NCBI GenBank assembly: GCA_002007465.1
Contig: LNAC01000854.1
Span: forward strand, 428,352 to 492,351
Length of the DNA: 64,000 bases
Reading direction: 5' to 3'
DNA from: Ailurus styani
Taxonomy: Eukaryota > Chordata > Mammalia > Carnivora > Ailuridae
Both the position numbers and the translations under genes were made by a program. Below are positions 34,189 to 45,832 of the stretch, piece after piece (positions within the stretch are counted from its first letter, which is position 1; each line of letters starts with the position of its first letter). The notes beneath the pieces were generated by a model. The model worked only from the letters and a program-made list of their open reading frames with translations, made no database searches and was not told the origin of the DNA.

Positions 34189-35437
34189 TCACCTCTCAGC
34201 TGCCTGCAGAGAAGAGAGATCAGAGCGTGCTGTCACTCTTCAGTGACTTAGGTAACCAGATGTTATTTTGGGGTCACCATCACTAGATTTATAAAAGCCG
34301 TATGTCCAACCCACCTGAAGAAGAAACAGATTTAAGTCAAAGGGGCCGTGGAACACAGGTCACTTGGCCAGCAGGGCCCAGCTTCCAGTGTCCTGTATGG
34401 CTGCAAGCTGGAGGTCAGGATCCACACTGAACAGGAGGGGGGAAGAGGGGCTGCCTGGGGACCTAGGATCTCACCATCTGCAGACTCCTGCTGTTAGTCA
34501 AAACGTAACAGATACGTGTTTAGGTGATGTGGCGAGGAAGCTCAGAAAGAGGAAAATAGGACTTAGGTAGCTTTAAGGAATGGAATAGGGCCAAATGCCT
34601 AATTGTTCAGTAGCCTGGCAGAGAGTGGGGGAGGTGCCCTGCCCTGGAAGGGAGCGCCCTCCCTAGGCCTCCCGTGGCTCCAGCAGGATACGCAGGCAGT
34701 GAGTGTGGGCTGTCTCCATGCTTCCCCCCTTGGGCTTACTACGTTTCAGAAACTGTACTCTTTTTGCTAAGTATCCACTTAGTAACACTGGTAAGATTTT
34801 CAAGATAAATAGGACATGCTTTTTTGGTAGTAAAATTTTAAAACAATAGTCTTTTATGTATTGAGAATACATTTCCGGTAATGGAATATGTAATAGCTGA
34901 GCCTCGACTTCTAAACGAAATATAAAGTACTAACAAGTGTCGAGAACGCTACGCACGTTACCCACCACTCCTCTGCTCCTTTCCAGTTTCTTCGGGTGCA
35001 GCTGTCGTTCGGAGCAGTGGTTCCGAGGTCTTAGGTACTAAGCTTTTCCACTGGAGGTTCTGAGTTAAAGGACATCGAATGACCTCTCCCCTGGCTTCTT
35101 TGCCCTCGTGTCTGCTGTGAGCAGGAAGGTAGGCAGTACAGGGACAGAGGCTCTGGGACGTGCGTTTGGTGGGGGACGCGCCGCTCCCCCGGGCCCCGAT
35201 CCTGCCACTCTTCCCTGCTTCGCCAAGGCACTTCCTCCACTGGCTTTCTTCGCCTTCTCTACGATGGCCGTCCTTCTATCCTTTTTTTCCCCCCAGCTTA
35301 TAAAGATCTTCAACAGCCATCCACCTGTTTTCCTAAGGTTGCTCCGTATAAGCCCTGTTTTCTAGAAGGGCCACGAGTGCAGAGAGTGTAAGCAGCGGCC
35401 GCGGGAGCCCGCGCAGACCCTCCGTGCAGGTTAGACG
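34189..35437. other. Unique non-coding DNA
   Basis: No exon or named repeat is seen. A GC-rich part at 35100-35260 gives mutually overlapping frames on both strands. A GCAGCGGCCGCGGGAGCCCG stretch (near 35391) precedes the next SINE. Confidence 0.4.
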
Positions 35438-35632
35438 GCTGTTTTTTTAAAGATTTTATTTATTTATTTGACAGAGAGATCACAAGTAGGCAGAGAGGCA
35501 GGCAGAGAGAGAGGAGGAAGCAGGCTCCTTGCCAAGCAGGGAGCCCGATGCGGGCCTCGATCCCAGGACCCTGAGATCATGACCTGAGCCGAAGGCAGAG
35601 GCTTTAACCCACCGAGCCGCCCAGGCACCAGG
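35438..35632 (-). mobile_element. CAN-SINE, minus strand
   Basis: AAAGATTTTATTTATTTATT through GGCAGAGAGGCAGGCAGAG to the head GAGCCGCCCAGGCACC. The flanks carry AGACGGCTG and AGACGGTAG, a possible imperfect target-site duplication. Confidence 0.94.
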
Positions 35633-35879
35633 TGAGACGGTAGCGACACTGGCGACTCGCCGGAATCCCAACTGAGCGCTGTCCTTAGGAACCACCCTCT
35701 GGGCAATTTTTTTCTTTTTGTACAGAAACATTGGTTACGAGAGATTGGTGACCATGAAATACAGTTGAGAAAACGGGCTGTTTTCTTCAAAACGGACCAC
35801 AAACATGCACTTTGGTAACTGGTTTTGTCTGACATCGGATTCCAGTCTCCTGTATTTGTAGGAATTACAGCTGACCTCT

Positions 35880-36560
35880 CAGGGTGAAGTGTTCACCAGA
35901 GCAGGCTGCTGGCCTGATCCCCTTGCTCGTGCCACTTAAAACCCGCTCTTGCTTTGTCCTGCCACCCGGAGGGAGGGTGCGTTCTCTGCCCGTCCTGGTT
36001 CGTCCGGCACTGCTCGGTTTGGGAAATAGGGTAGAAAAGAGTAAGACGAGAGCGGAGGGTCTCATTAAAAATGACGCGAGAGTGTATGTCAGGGTCCCCG
36101 GTGCTGACCTGCTGAGCCGGGCATGCTGTGCGCGCTCCGCCTGTCCCTGCCGGGCGGGGGAGAAGCTGGGGCGCCCCCCGCACCCCCCGTTCTGGCTAAG
36201 GACGCGGTCCGGGAGCTTGGGTGAGTGGCCAGAGCGGGACAGGAGCTCGGGCTTTCAGACCCAGATCCTCGTGCTCGGTGTCAGACTCCTCTCCCGGCCT
36301 CTGCATTACCGTGGGGTGTGGAACCAGTGCTTTTCCAGTCCGAGTCACATCGCAAACAGTTGCGTTTTCGTGCACAGGTTTCCCTGCACAACCTCTCCAG
36401 CCTGGGCTGTGACTCGGACGCGGGCAGTTCCCGCGGTCGCTCCGCTGGAGCCTGGCGCGCTGGCCTGCGCGGGGCCGGCGGGGCTCTGGGGACCGTCACT
36501 CACCTTTCGTGCCGGTCCTCTCGGCCCCTGTAGCTTACATAATTGCCCATTCTCAAATTG
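35880..36560. other. GC-rich block downstream of the minus-strand gene
   Basis: GC and CpG are elevated, with runs such as TGCTGTGCGCGCTCCGCC and GCGCGCTGGCCTGCGCGGGG. A plus frame of 225 codons (35884-36561) and several minus frames are open together, which points to composition rather than coding. It begins just past the presumed polyA signal of the minus-strand gene, so it would lie beyond the transcript. A CpG island, or an unannotated plus-strand promoter, are alternatives. Confidence 0.4.
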
Positions 36561-36584
36561 AATAGTGAGGCCAACGAGTCTTGA

Positions 36585-36590
36585 TTTATT
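36585..36590 (-). terminator. Polyadenylation signal AATAAA
   Basis: Reverse complement of TTTATT gives AATAAA, preceded by TTTTAAA and followed by TCAAGACTCGTTGGCC on the minus strand. It lies about 500 bp after the TAA stop at 37088-37090, a normal 3' UTR length. It is the first canonical signal I find downstream of that stop. Confidence 0.5.
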
Positions 36591-37087
36591 TTTAAAAGAG
36601 AACACCAAAGACTGTACTAAGGCCGGGGCGAAATGGTGCCGTCCGAACCGCTCCCCCCGACAGGAGTTCTCCCCATTACGCAGAGCACCGTGGCGTCGGT
36701 CGGCCCTCGGCGCGCCCTCGGTGCAGGGATTTAAGGGTGGGCGGCAGGCAGCCGACGCGTCGGACACCAAAGACCCTCGACAGAGGACATTCTCAGCTTC
36801 AAGATTAAAAACAATTCTCTAGGATGAATGGAATGCTAATAATTGGTACTGAGTTTTATAGTTTTCCAAGTGAAGGTAATAGAGCTTATTTACTTTCTGC
36901 AAATAATGATTTTTCTCCCTCACTGTAAAATTGAGATCTGTCATTTGTGTGACCTGGGTGATCCAAACATTAACACCTTTAAAACCAGTGGGCTTCCCGA
37001 GGACAGGTTTGAATTTCTGTAAACCAAGGCGAACTGTGCCTGTGGAGCGGTACGGCCGAGGCCCGGCGGTGGCCGCCGGCGGCTGGG
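36591..37087 (-). other. Presumed 3' UTR of the minus-strand gene
   Basis: This follows the TAA stop of exon A and runs to the AATAAA. It starts with a GC-rich stretch (CCGCCGGCGGCCACCGCCGG on the minus strand), then becomes AT-rich and unique. The long minus frame 36819-37277 crosses this region but is a shadow of exon A in another frame. Confidence 0.4.
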
Positions 37088-37206
37088 TTAGTTTTTGATG
37101 GCCATGGTCCAGAGGAGCGGGTGGTCCGTTTCCACGGTCACGACGCCAGACCCGTCGTAGGTGTTGGAAGTACTGACCAGTGTTCCGAAACCAAGCATGT
37201 TGTTCG
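37088..37206 (-). CDS. Terminal coding exon (A) of unidentified minus-strand gene
   Basis: The intron upstream ends with TTGTTTTCTCACAG, a strong acceptor. The exon begins with two bases (CG) completing a codon and then encodes 38 residues: [18 protein letters not shown], then [20 protein letters not shown], then TAA. About three quarters of third positions are G or C, and the other frames lack this bias, which argues for real coding sequence. The peptide looks like alternating beta strands and ends shortly after a WTM motif. The donated first base from exon B (C) makes the joining codon CCG (Pro). The stop is followed by a plausible 3' UTR with AATAAA. I do not recognise the protein family; a beta-propeller or beta-sandwich end is only a guess. 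Confidence 0.68.
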
Positions 37207-37997
37207 CTGTGAGAAAACAATATAATAAAATGTTTAGTGAGGGCCAACCTTTCTCCAGGATAGGAGAACTTTGTCAACAGTTACCAAAAAGCAGTGACGC
37301 CTGTGGTTTGACATAAGCTATACAAAATCTGAGGCAGGTGAAACAGAGCTTGTAGGACTTTAAAACTGAAAGTTCCTATAACTTTCCATCACTGCTTCTC
37401 TGGGAGTTGGTTACTGGTAGTTAACTATTCTGGGATATATGCCATTCTCGGACAAAATTTCATTAAATTTTTAAATTTTTTTTCATTACCGATTATAAAA
37501 TCAAAACCCATTTTGTAATGTGCTTCTTACTTTCTTGCCTGGGTGCAATTATAATTTTTCTTGATGATTGAGAATTAACATTTTATGTAAGTTATTAAAC
37601 TCTATAAAGATGCAGTTTTAGCTTCAAGTCTGAATGATATGGGGCGGAAAGCTAATTACTCCACAAAAGCATGGGATTTTGGTTATATTTTTGTCATAAA
37701 TTAAGAAAAGCCAAAATGAGCAAGGCTTGCCTTCTGTAAAATTAATAGGGACTCAAAGGTCAAAGCCAACTTCCAACTGTGAAATCTTGAGGAAACCATA
37801 AGCCCAGCTATAAAATGAGGCCAACAGATGAGAGATAATGTTCTACTTGATTATCAAAGTAAAAGTTTAGGAATTAAGTGACAGATATGTAATTGGTGAG
37901 AAAATTCTAATTCTATTAAGTATGTAGATAGTGTAACAGGTTAGCTGGAGTGAATGCTGAGGCATGAAGTTGAGGTAACTTCACTTTCTTTGCTTAC

Positions 37998-38077
37998 GTA
38001 GGAGCAGTTCATCAATATGACCCCAAGCTCGGGACAGTCCCATACGCTTTCCATGATAACCAGTATCATTCTCTTGG
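37998..38077 (-). CDS. Penultimate coding exon (B), 80 bp
   Basis: Acceptor CTCTTTGCATTTTAG and donor CTAC|GTAAGC are both good. The exon takes one base to complete the upstream codon, encodes 26 residues (QENDTGYHGKRMGLSRAW and GHIDELLL) and leaves one base (C), which joins with CG of exon A as Pro. The intron to exon A is 791 bp. A second frame is also open through the exon (KRMILVIMESVWDCPELG), but joined to exon A it ends after 18 codons with poor codon bias, so the first frame is preferred. Product unknown. Confidence 0.65.
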
Positions 38078-38320
38078 CTAAAATGCAAAGAGAAAAATAA
38101 ACGGAGCCCTTTTCCTTTAAACAAAATGTAACCCTGCAGTTCCACCGCTGTGGGGGAAATAAAGCAATTATAATGCCCACTTCCCACTAGAGGGAGCTTG
38201 TTGTCTTTCTGAGGAAATCCTGAAAAGGCAATTCAAAAATTCAGAGAGAGCATTACAGGACAATGTATAATTAGTATCACCAGTTCACATAGTTTACTTA
38301 TTAAAACTCAAATGACTTAC

Positions 38321-38399
38321 TTTTCAGAGTGGTCGGCGCCTTTACTAACGCAAACACGAATTCATAAGGTAAAACCATACACCTCAGGCGAGTATTACC
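38321..38399 (-). other. Exon-like block with good splice sites but wrong phase
   Basis: Acceptor TGAATTCTGTCTCAG and donor AAAA|GTAAGT flank 79 bp. Only one frame is open (GNTRLRCMVLPYEFVFALV, then KAPTTLK) and it leaves one base, which would force exon B out of its preferred frame. It may be a cryptic or poison exon, a minor isoform, or chance. Its position 243 bp upstream of exon B makes alternative inclusion conceivable. Confidence 0.25.
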
Positions 38400-39644
38400 C
38401 TGAGACAGAATTCAGTGTAAGAAGCTTTTGCCTCTTCAGTAATTTGGAACTTTTTTGAAATGAAGTTTCTAAATGATAACGAACAGGCACACAAATTTAC
38501 AAAACTAGACACGATTATGTGGACAGTGGGTTAGGGTGACGGTCGTGGTTTTATGACAAAGTCTGCTGGGGATCCGCTGGAGAAAGAGGCCTTGGCTCCC
38601 TCCTGGCAACAGTGTGAACACTGCAAACTGTTCATTCATAAAGACAATTTTGGATGCTCTAGTGGGCCTGCCAACTTTACAGTGGAAACGTCCCAGCGAA
38701 GAACAAGACACATATGCACAACCACCTGAGTTTGACACGACGCATTTTAAGATTTTGGAGACGGATTAAAATCCTGGCTTTTACATAGGCTCAAAGGACA
38801 AGAACACAAAAATATTTCTATAGTTTTGTAGTTGTATATAAATTCCTTTCTACTTTCCTGTAGGTAGATTATCAATTTTGGATTATTAGGACTAGACACT
38901 TAGAGGAGATAGGTATCTATCTAAGTCTGTCTCTCTCTCTGTGTGTGTTTCCCTGACAGTAATTCTTAATGGGGAAAGAATGAACACAGTTTTGATCTCA
39001 TCGTGAGAGTCCCCTCCTTGCCACCTGATTTCAACTCTAGTCACGTCCCAAAGGCCCCACCTCCAGACACCACCACTGGGAGTTATGGCTTCCATACAGG
39101 ACTTTTAGGGGATGCATTCAGTGTGTAGCAGTATGGTCAGAATTAATGGAGGGTTACAATTAAATACATTTGCGAGTTTCCTACTTTATGGAAATTACAA
39201 TAAAATGATAGAAAACTAAGACGAATAAGCTGAAGTACAAAATCATGAATTTTAATTTACTATCTCACCAAAATAAGGAGTTATTATATTCCTTTAAGTC
39301 AAAGAATCATACTTTTCAAGCAAACAGTAAAGTCTGTTTATAAGAAAAAAAATTCTCTTTTGAACTTTTTTGAGGAAAATAGTTGGAATTATGATTGAAC
39401 TCTCCCTACCCCAAATGCTGGCGGGTCAATGATGAAATAAAATGACAAGACTGGCAGAGAGAGACAACTTCCCACAGATGGGAAAACAAGTTATTTTCTT
39501 CCAAATCCCATGAGATATACTGATGCACACAGCATACTGACTTGACATATCTATGTACTAGCAAATGATTATCACAGTAAATTTAGCTAATGTGTATTAC
39601 ACATTTTTTTTCCTTGTGATGAGAACTTTTAGAACCTACTTTAA
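38400..39644. other. Intronic unique DNA
   Basis: AT-rich sequence without young repeats until the L1 begins. A TCTCTCTCTCTGTGTGTGTT microsatellite is at 38929-38948. The minus frame at 38505-38738 (77 codons) has no splice pair. Confidence 0.45.
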
Positions 39645-40234
39645 CCAACTTTCAAACATTCCAGATGGGATTGTTTACATTTATCATATTGTACATTATA
39701 TGCCCAGTACTTCTAGATCTTAGAACCGTAAGTTTGTATCCCCCTTCACCTAATTCCACCCCCCACCCCTGTGCTCCTGGCAACAAAGTATCAGGTTTCT
39801 GTAAGTGAGACTCTACAGTATGTGTCTTTCTCTGGCTGACACACTTCACTTAACGCCCTAAAGGTCTATTCATGTTGTTGCAAATGGCAGATTTCCCCCT
39901 TTTTATGGCAGAATAATATTCCTGTGTGTGTGTGTGTGTACCACAACTTCTTTACCCATCCATCCAATGATGGACACTGAGGTGGTTTCCATTTCTTGGC
40001 TCCTGTGAATAATGCTGCTAGAGAACATGGTGTGCAGGTATCTCTTCAACATATTGTTTTCATTTCCTGAAGATATATTCCCAGAAGTGGAATTGCTGGA
40101 GTGTAGGGTAGTTCTAGTTTTAATTTTTGAGGAATCTCCATACGGTTTTCCAAAGTAGCTTTACCAGTTTACATTCCCATCAGCAGCACACACGGGTTCT
40201 CTTTTCTCTAAGACCATGCCAGCATTTGTTACCT

Positions 40235-40377
40235 TTGTCTTATTTATTTATTTGACACAGAGAGAGAGAGAGAGAGAGAGGAGGGAGCCCAATGTGGTAC
40301 TCGATCCCAGGACCCTGAGATCATGACCTGAACCGAAGGCAGAGGTTTTAACCCACTGAGCCACCCAGGCGCCCCTA
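40235..40377 (-). mobile_element. CAN-SINE, minus strand, internally deleted
   Basis: CTTATTTATTTATTTGACAC, an (AG)n stretch, then GAGGGAGCCCAATGTGGTAC and the head GAGCCACCCAGGCGCCCC. About 50 bp of the tail region is missing compared with neighbouring copies. Confidence 0.93.
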
Positions 40378-42734
40378 TCTATGTCTTTTTGATGACAGCC
40401 ATTCTTCAAGGTGTACGGAGATAGCTCACTGTGGTTCTGAGTTGCATTTCTCTAAATGATGAGTGATGCTGAGTGCCTTTTCATGCACTTGGTCATTTGA
40501 ATATCTTTTTCGGGAAAAATGTCTATTCAGGAACTTTGGCCATTTTTCAACTGGATTATTTGCTTTTTTTTTCTTTTTGCTGATGAAATTTAGGAGTCTT
40601 AATATATTTTAGATGTTAACTCCTTATCACATATACAGCTTGCAAACATTTTTTTCTCCTTTTATTATATAAGTTGTCTTTTCATTTTGTTGTTGGCTTC
40701 TTTTGTTGTGTGGAAGGTTTTGTTTGACATAGTCCCACTAATTTATTTTTTAATTTGTTGCTTGTGCTTTAGGTGTCGTATCAAAACATTGCCAAGACTG
40801 TGTCAAGACAATTTTTCCCCTAGGTTTTTCCTGGGATTTTCGTGGCCTCAGGTTTCATGTTCTTTATTCTATTTGAGTTAATTTTTGTGAGTGGTTTAAG
40901 ATAGGAGTCTAGTTTCATTCTTTCACATGTGAAAACCCCATTTTCTCAGCACCACTTTTTGAAGAGATAGTCTTTTCTCAATTGAGTATTCTTGGATCCC
41001 TTAGCAAATATTAGTTGATTGTACAGGTGGGGGTTAATTCTGGACTCTGGATTATGTTCCATTGGTTCATGTGTATATTTTTTATGCTAGTAACATACTG
41101 TTTTGATTATTACAGCATCATTACGTAGTTTGAAATTAGGAATTGTGATGCCTCTAGCTTTGTTTTTTCCTCGATTACTTTAGCTATTCAGGGTCTTTTG
41201 TGGTTCCACACAAATTTTAGGATTTTTGTTTGTTTGTTTTGTAAAATATGCCACTGGAATCTTGATAGGGGTTGCACTAAATGTATAGATGGTTTTGGAT
41301 AGTATGGACATTTTAACAATATTCTCCCAATCCATGAACGTGGAGTATCTTTCCATTTCTGTTTTATTCAATTTCTTTCATTAATGTCTTATAGTTTTTA
41401 GTGTAGAGATCTTTGACCTCTTTGGGTAAATCTTCTCCTAAATATTTTTATTGTTTTTGATGCTATTATAAGTGAGATCATTTCCATCTTTTTCAGATAA
41501 CTCATTGTTAGTATATAGAAACACTACCAATTTTTGTATGTTAATTTTGTTACCTTGGCTGAATTGTTGTTTTTTGGTGCAGTTGTTAGGATTTTCTGTA
41601 TATAAAATCATGTCATCTGCAAATAGACAGTTTTATTTCTTCTTTACCAATTCTGATGTCTTTTATTTTGCCTAACTACTTTGACTACACCTTCCAGTCC
41701 TGTGTTGAATAGGAGTGGTAAGAGTTGGCACCCTTGTCTTCTTCCTGATCTTACAGGAAAGACATTCAAACTTCCATTATTGAGTATGTTAGCTGCAGGC
41801 TTGTCATATATGGCTTTTACTATATGGAAACACGTTCTTTCTATACATTTGTTAAGAGTTTTTAACATGAATGGATGTTGAGTTTTGTCAAACGCTTTTT
41901 CTGCATGTATCGAAACGATTATTTTTCTATTAATGTGATGTATCAACATTTATTGATTTGTGCCTGTTGAAATATCCTTGCATCCCAGAGATAAATACCA
42001 CTTGATTATGGTGAATAATCCTTCTAAGATGCTGTTGAGTTAAATTTGCTAGTAATTTCATTGAAAATTTTTGCTTTTGTATGTATCAGGGATATTGGCC
42101 CGTGGTTTTCTTGTAGTGTCCTTATCTGGCTTTTGCTTCAGGGTAATGCTGGCCTCAGAAAAGGAACTGGGAGTGTTTCTACCACCTCAAGTTTGAAAAG
42201 GACTGGCACTAATTCTTCTTTAAATGTTTGGTAAAATGCACCAGTGAAGTCATCTGGTCCTGGGCTTTTATTCATTGGGAGATTTTTCAGAACTGATTCA
42301 ACTCCTTATTAGTAATTCCTCTGTTCAGATTTTTCTGTTTCTTCCTAACTCAGTCTTGGTAGGGTGTATGTTTCTATGAATTTGTCCATTTCTTTGCAAT
42401 TGTCTAGTTTGTTGGTATAGTTTTCATAACAGTTTCATATAATCTTTTGTATTTTGGTGGTTTAGTTGTAATCTTTTTCCTTTATAAATTTTGAGTTCTT
42501 TCTTTTATGTTGTTTAGTCTACATAAAAGTATCAATTTTTTTCATAGAAACAACTCAGTTTTTAAAAATTATTTTACTTTGCTGTATTTCATTTTCTAAT
42601 CTTTGTTTTCATTCCAATGTTTCTTTCCCCTGCAAACTCTGAGCTTAGTTTGTTCTTCCTTTTCGAGTTCCATACATGTAAAGTGGTTATTTGAACTCTA
42701 TTTTGCTTTAAATTTTTAAAAAAAATTTAAAAAA

Positions 42735-42918
42735 GATTCAGGGTGCCTGGGTGCCTCAGTTGAGCGTCTGCTTTCAGCTCATGTCATGATCCCCGTGTCC
42801 TGGGATCAAGCCCCGCATTGGGCTCCCTGCTCTGCGGGAAGCCTGCTTCTTCCTCTCTCACTCCCTCTGCTGGTGTGTCCCTCTCTGTCAAATAAATAAA
42901 ATCTTTAAAAAAAAAATT
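42735..42918 (+). mobile_element. CAN-SINE, plus strand, inside L1
   Basis: Begins GGGTGCCTGGGTGCCTCAG and ends TGTCAAATAAATAAAATC plus A run. It differs from the young subtype in the GTTGAGCGTCTGCTTTCAGC head. Confidence 0.9.
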
Positions 42919-42995
42919 TTTTTTTTAAAGATTTATTCATTTGAGAGAGACTGACAAAGCACAAGCATCTGAGCCACCCAGGCACCCCAAAATCT
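42919..42995 (-). mobile_element. CAN-SINE fragment, minus strand, tail-to-tail with previous copy
   Basis: Poly-T and AAAGATTTATTCATTTGAGA, then a jump to the head CTGAGCCACCCAGGCACCCC. The body is deleted. With the preceding SINE it makes an inverted pair joined at their A/T tails. Confidence 0.85.
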
Positions 42996-44610
42996 GTTTT
43001 CTTAATGTTTCCATTATAGCTATGAACTTCCGTCTTAGAACTGCTTTTGTTGCATCCTGTTTTGGTATATTGTGTTTCAAGAGACTTTTTAAATTCTTCT
43101 TCGACCCATTGGCTGTTCAGGAGAATGCTATTTAAGCTCCATGTGTTCATGAATTTTCATTTCCTTCTATTATTGATCTTTAGTTTCATACCACTGGGGG
43201 CAGAGAGGATAATTGGTATGATTTCAGTTTTCTTGAATTTGCTTGTTTTGAGGCCTGACATACGATCCTAAAAAACGTTTGGTGTGCTGGCTCTGTTCCC
43301 TGCCTAAGTGCATCTGTACGATGGGTTCCACAGTTGTGTGGATTTGTTGGTCAGGCTTCGTAGACAGTTAGGGCTACCTACTACTATTCTCAGAAATAGG
43401 CCATCAGCTTCCTTATGGGGTTGGGCAGCTGAACAGGGGCTAAGGCCATAATGGCTTGTTGTCTGGGGACCCAAATCAGGCAGGACTGTGCACCATCTCT
43501 GGCCAGATGGGGTCGCCAGCTTTGTTCTGCAGATGGTGAGAGCCACTGGCTATGTATGTGGCTCATGTGCCGCTGGGAGCAGGGCTGCAGGATGGGCTAC
43601 CCCGCTTCCCCTGTGCTTCGGTTAGGTGCCCTGGCAGGGGAGAAGGGCAGAAGGCTGTATTCAGCCGGGGCCAGGGCCACAGATTAGTTTCCCTGCTTAG
43701 GGGGGTTGCTTTAGATGCCCCAAGGCTGGCAAGGCTCTTTTCTGGAGGCCGAACAGGCTATGGTCTTGGCTCTGCAGATGGGACAGGCCGCTGGCTGGGC
43801 TCTCAGGTCTGCTTAACTGGGATTGCAGGATGGGCGATGCCGGTTCCCGGGAGCTATGGTTGGATTTCCTGGTCGGTCGGTTGGTCAGTCGGGCTATAGT
43901 TTCCCTAGTTGGCTGGGGCCATAGAATAGGCCCCAGGGCCTGCAACATCTCTTGTTTGGGGACACAGTCGGGCAGAAGTGTGCACCAAGCTCCCTGGCCA
44001 GTGGGGTTACCATTCTGGTTCTGCAGATAGGCAGCTTGCGTGCTGAACAGTTTCCCAAGGGCTCAGGACAGGCTTCCTGCACTGGGAGCTCCACTCAGCA
44101 GTAGGAAGCCCCATGAATTAGCTGTCCTGCCCAAGCAGAGCGCCCGAACTGGCTCCAAGGCTGGTAGGGCTCATTATCTGTGGTTCCAAGTGAGGCAGAT
44201 CGGTGCCCCACCAAGTTCGTGGTCAGACTGGGCCACAGTCTTGACTCTGCAGATAAGCAAAGTCTTCCAGGATCCAGATGTGGTTGCTATAAACTCTATT
44301 CCCCCTTGAGGTGAGACCTGAGTCTGGGCCTCCTGAGAAGGGACCCACTTTCCTGCTGGAGAAACGAGGTTCCGGGCTCCTGGGGATGCAGTGCAGGCCC
44401 GGACACGGGGCGGCGTGGTTAGCGCAGCCTCGCCTCCTGCCCTTCGCACGCAGTCCGTCTTGGTCTTTGTGCTTTAGGCTCAGCCCCGTGTTCTAGGACT
44501 TTTACAGGGGTGTCTCGTCTGTGGATAACTGTTGGTGTCTTGTGAAGGGGACTGAAGTTGGGAATGACCTATGTTGCCATCTTGATGCCATCACTCTCTC
44601 AAAATCTACC

Positions 44611-45788
44611 CCAGAAAACCTGTCCAAAACCTTGACTGACCTAACAATCGAGGTGTCCTTTTTCTGCGCCCCCTCTTTGTTTGCAGAGAGTAGAATTAAG
44701 CATGATTCTCAGATAACTAGTCATTCAGATCAAGTCCTGTTTTAACTAGAGACAAGAATAAAAGTTACAGCTTTGTATAAGATTATAGGAAACCATCTCA
44801 CATGTGATAAACGTCACGCTCTGTCTGAATGTGAAAGTGCAGTCTCATCTGCTTGTTTCAAGGCCACTCTGACCAGTTGTTTTGAGGGCAATTGTGGTGT
44901 AACGACAACAATATTGGCCAATGAGGGCTGGTTATGTTCCTGTTCCAAAGAAATGTAATACCTGATATGTTAGAGAACACAGAAGCATAGCCTAACTTTT
45001 GGGGTTTTGTATTTTAGAGAACTAGAAGTACTTAAAAAAAGAGAGAAACGTTAACCGAGATTTTACAATTTTTGTCCACTATCTCAAACTGTTTTCTTTC
45101 CCAAAGGGAAGGGTGAGAGTTAGGCACTCAGTATTCTGTTGCTTTTAATGACATCCTGCCAGCTTTCGTCTAAAGCTGGAAAGACTGAGGACTGTAAAGC
45201 AGAAGCTGGCCAAGTGGTAGAATTTAAATTATGCAAGCCTTCTTGTGTCACACGAGGGTAAGTAGGGTCATTTGTCCTGGCGTCTTGCCTGCCCTGCCTC
45301 TGCAGACCGACTCAGTGGGCTGTGGCTCTTGTGAGCTGACTGACGGTGGAAAAGAGCACGCGGGGAGGCTTCTGGTGCTTTAAAGCACTGGGAAGCAAGA
45401 GTGGGAAGGGTTTTCCCTCTGCTCCTGGGTGACTGTTCTGCTCAGATGCTTTGACAGAGGCGGCACCTCCCTGTCAAAACAAAGTATAAACCCCGTCGTG
45501 TGAGGTTAGTGAGTCAGACCTAGGTTCAGACATTGGCGCTGTCATTCACTTGCTCTGTGATCTCAGTTTTCTCATCTATAAAATGTGGTTAAGAATATCT
45601 ACTTCACAGAGAAGTCCTATGAACTATCTAGCCAAAAATCTAACACATGGTAAGTATTAAAGAAATTTTCAACTTCTTTGCTTGATTCTATCAGTGAAGA
45701 AGGTCAAGGTTTCCTTTCCCCACATTAATAATCTTTTAAAATGGAAGAGAGAGGTTGCCATGATTTGAACCACTAGCAAATGCCTTAC
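44611..45788. other. Intronic sequence with MIR relic
   Basis: 44611-45000 is not assigned to a family. About 45540-45660 reads like a MIR (GTGATCTCAGTTTTCTCATC, TAAAATGTGGTTAAG). No other feature is seen. Confidence 0.45.
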
Positions 45789-45832
45789 TTCAAATGCCAG
45801 CTGAGAGCTCCAATGAGATAAACTCTGCCGGG
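45789..45832 (-). CDS. Candidate small exon (C), 44 bp
   Basis: Acceptor ACAATTTATCAG is weak in pyrimidines; donor TTTGAA|GTAAGG is fair. Read from phase 0 it encodes PGRVYLIGALSWHL and leaves two bases (AA), which with the first base of exon B gives Asn. It is the only block I found between exons D and B whose phase links them in the preferred frame. The 44-bp size and weak acceptor make it uncertain. Confidence 0.33.

Larger units (their letters stand above)
39645..44610 (-). mobile_element. Nearly full-span L1, antisense, decayed, in intron
   Basis: The 3' UTR is at the left (TTTACATTTATCATATTGTA), with ORF2 in the middle. Minus frames at 41644-41949 contain [19 protein letters not shown] and [17 protein letters not shown], reverse-transcriptase-region motifs. 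GC-rich 5' UTR-like sequence from 43240 ends near CTTGATGCCATCACTC at 44580-44605. Frames are broken throughout, so it is inactive. It carries three SINE pieces and lies in the same transcriptional orientation as the host gene inferred here. Confidence 0.88.

Noticed and set aside
35884..36561. 225-codon plus-strand open frame
   Set aside because: The opposite strand is open too, GC is high, and the composition looks random (many R, P, S, C) without domain or splice context.
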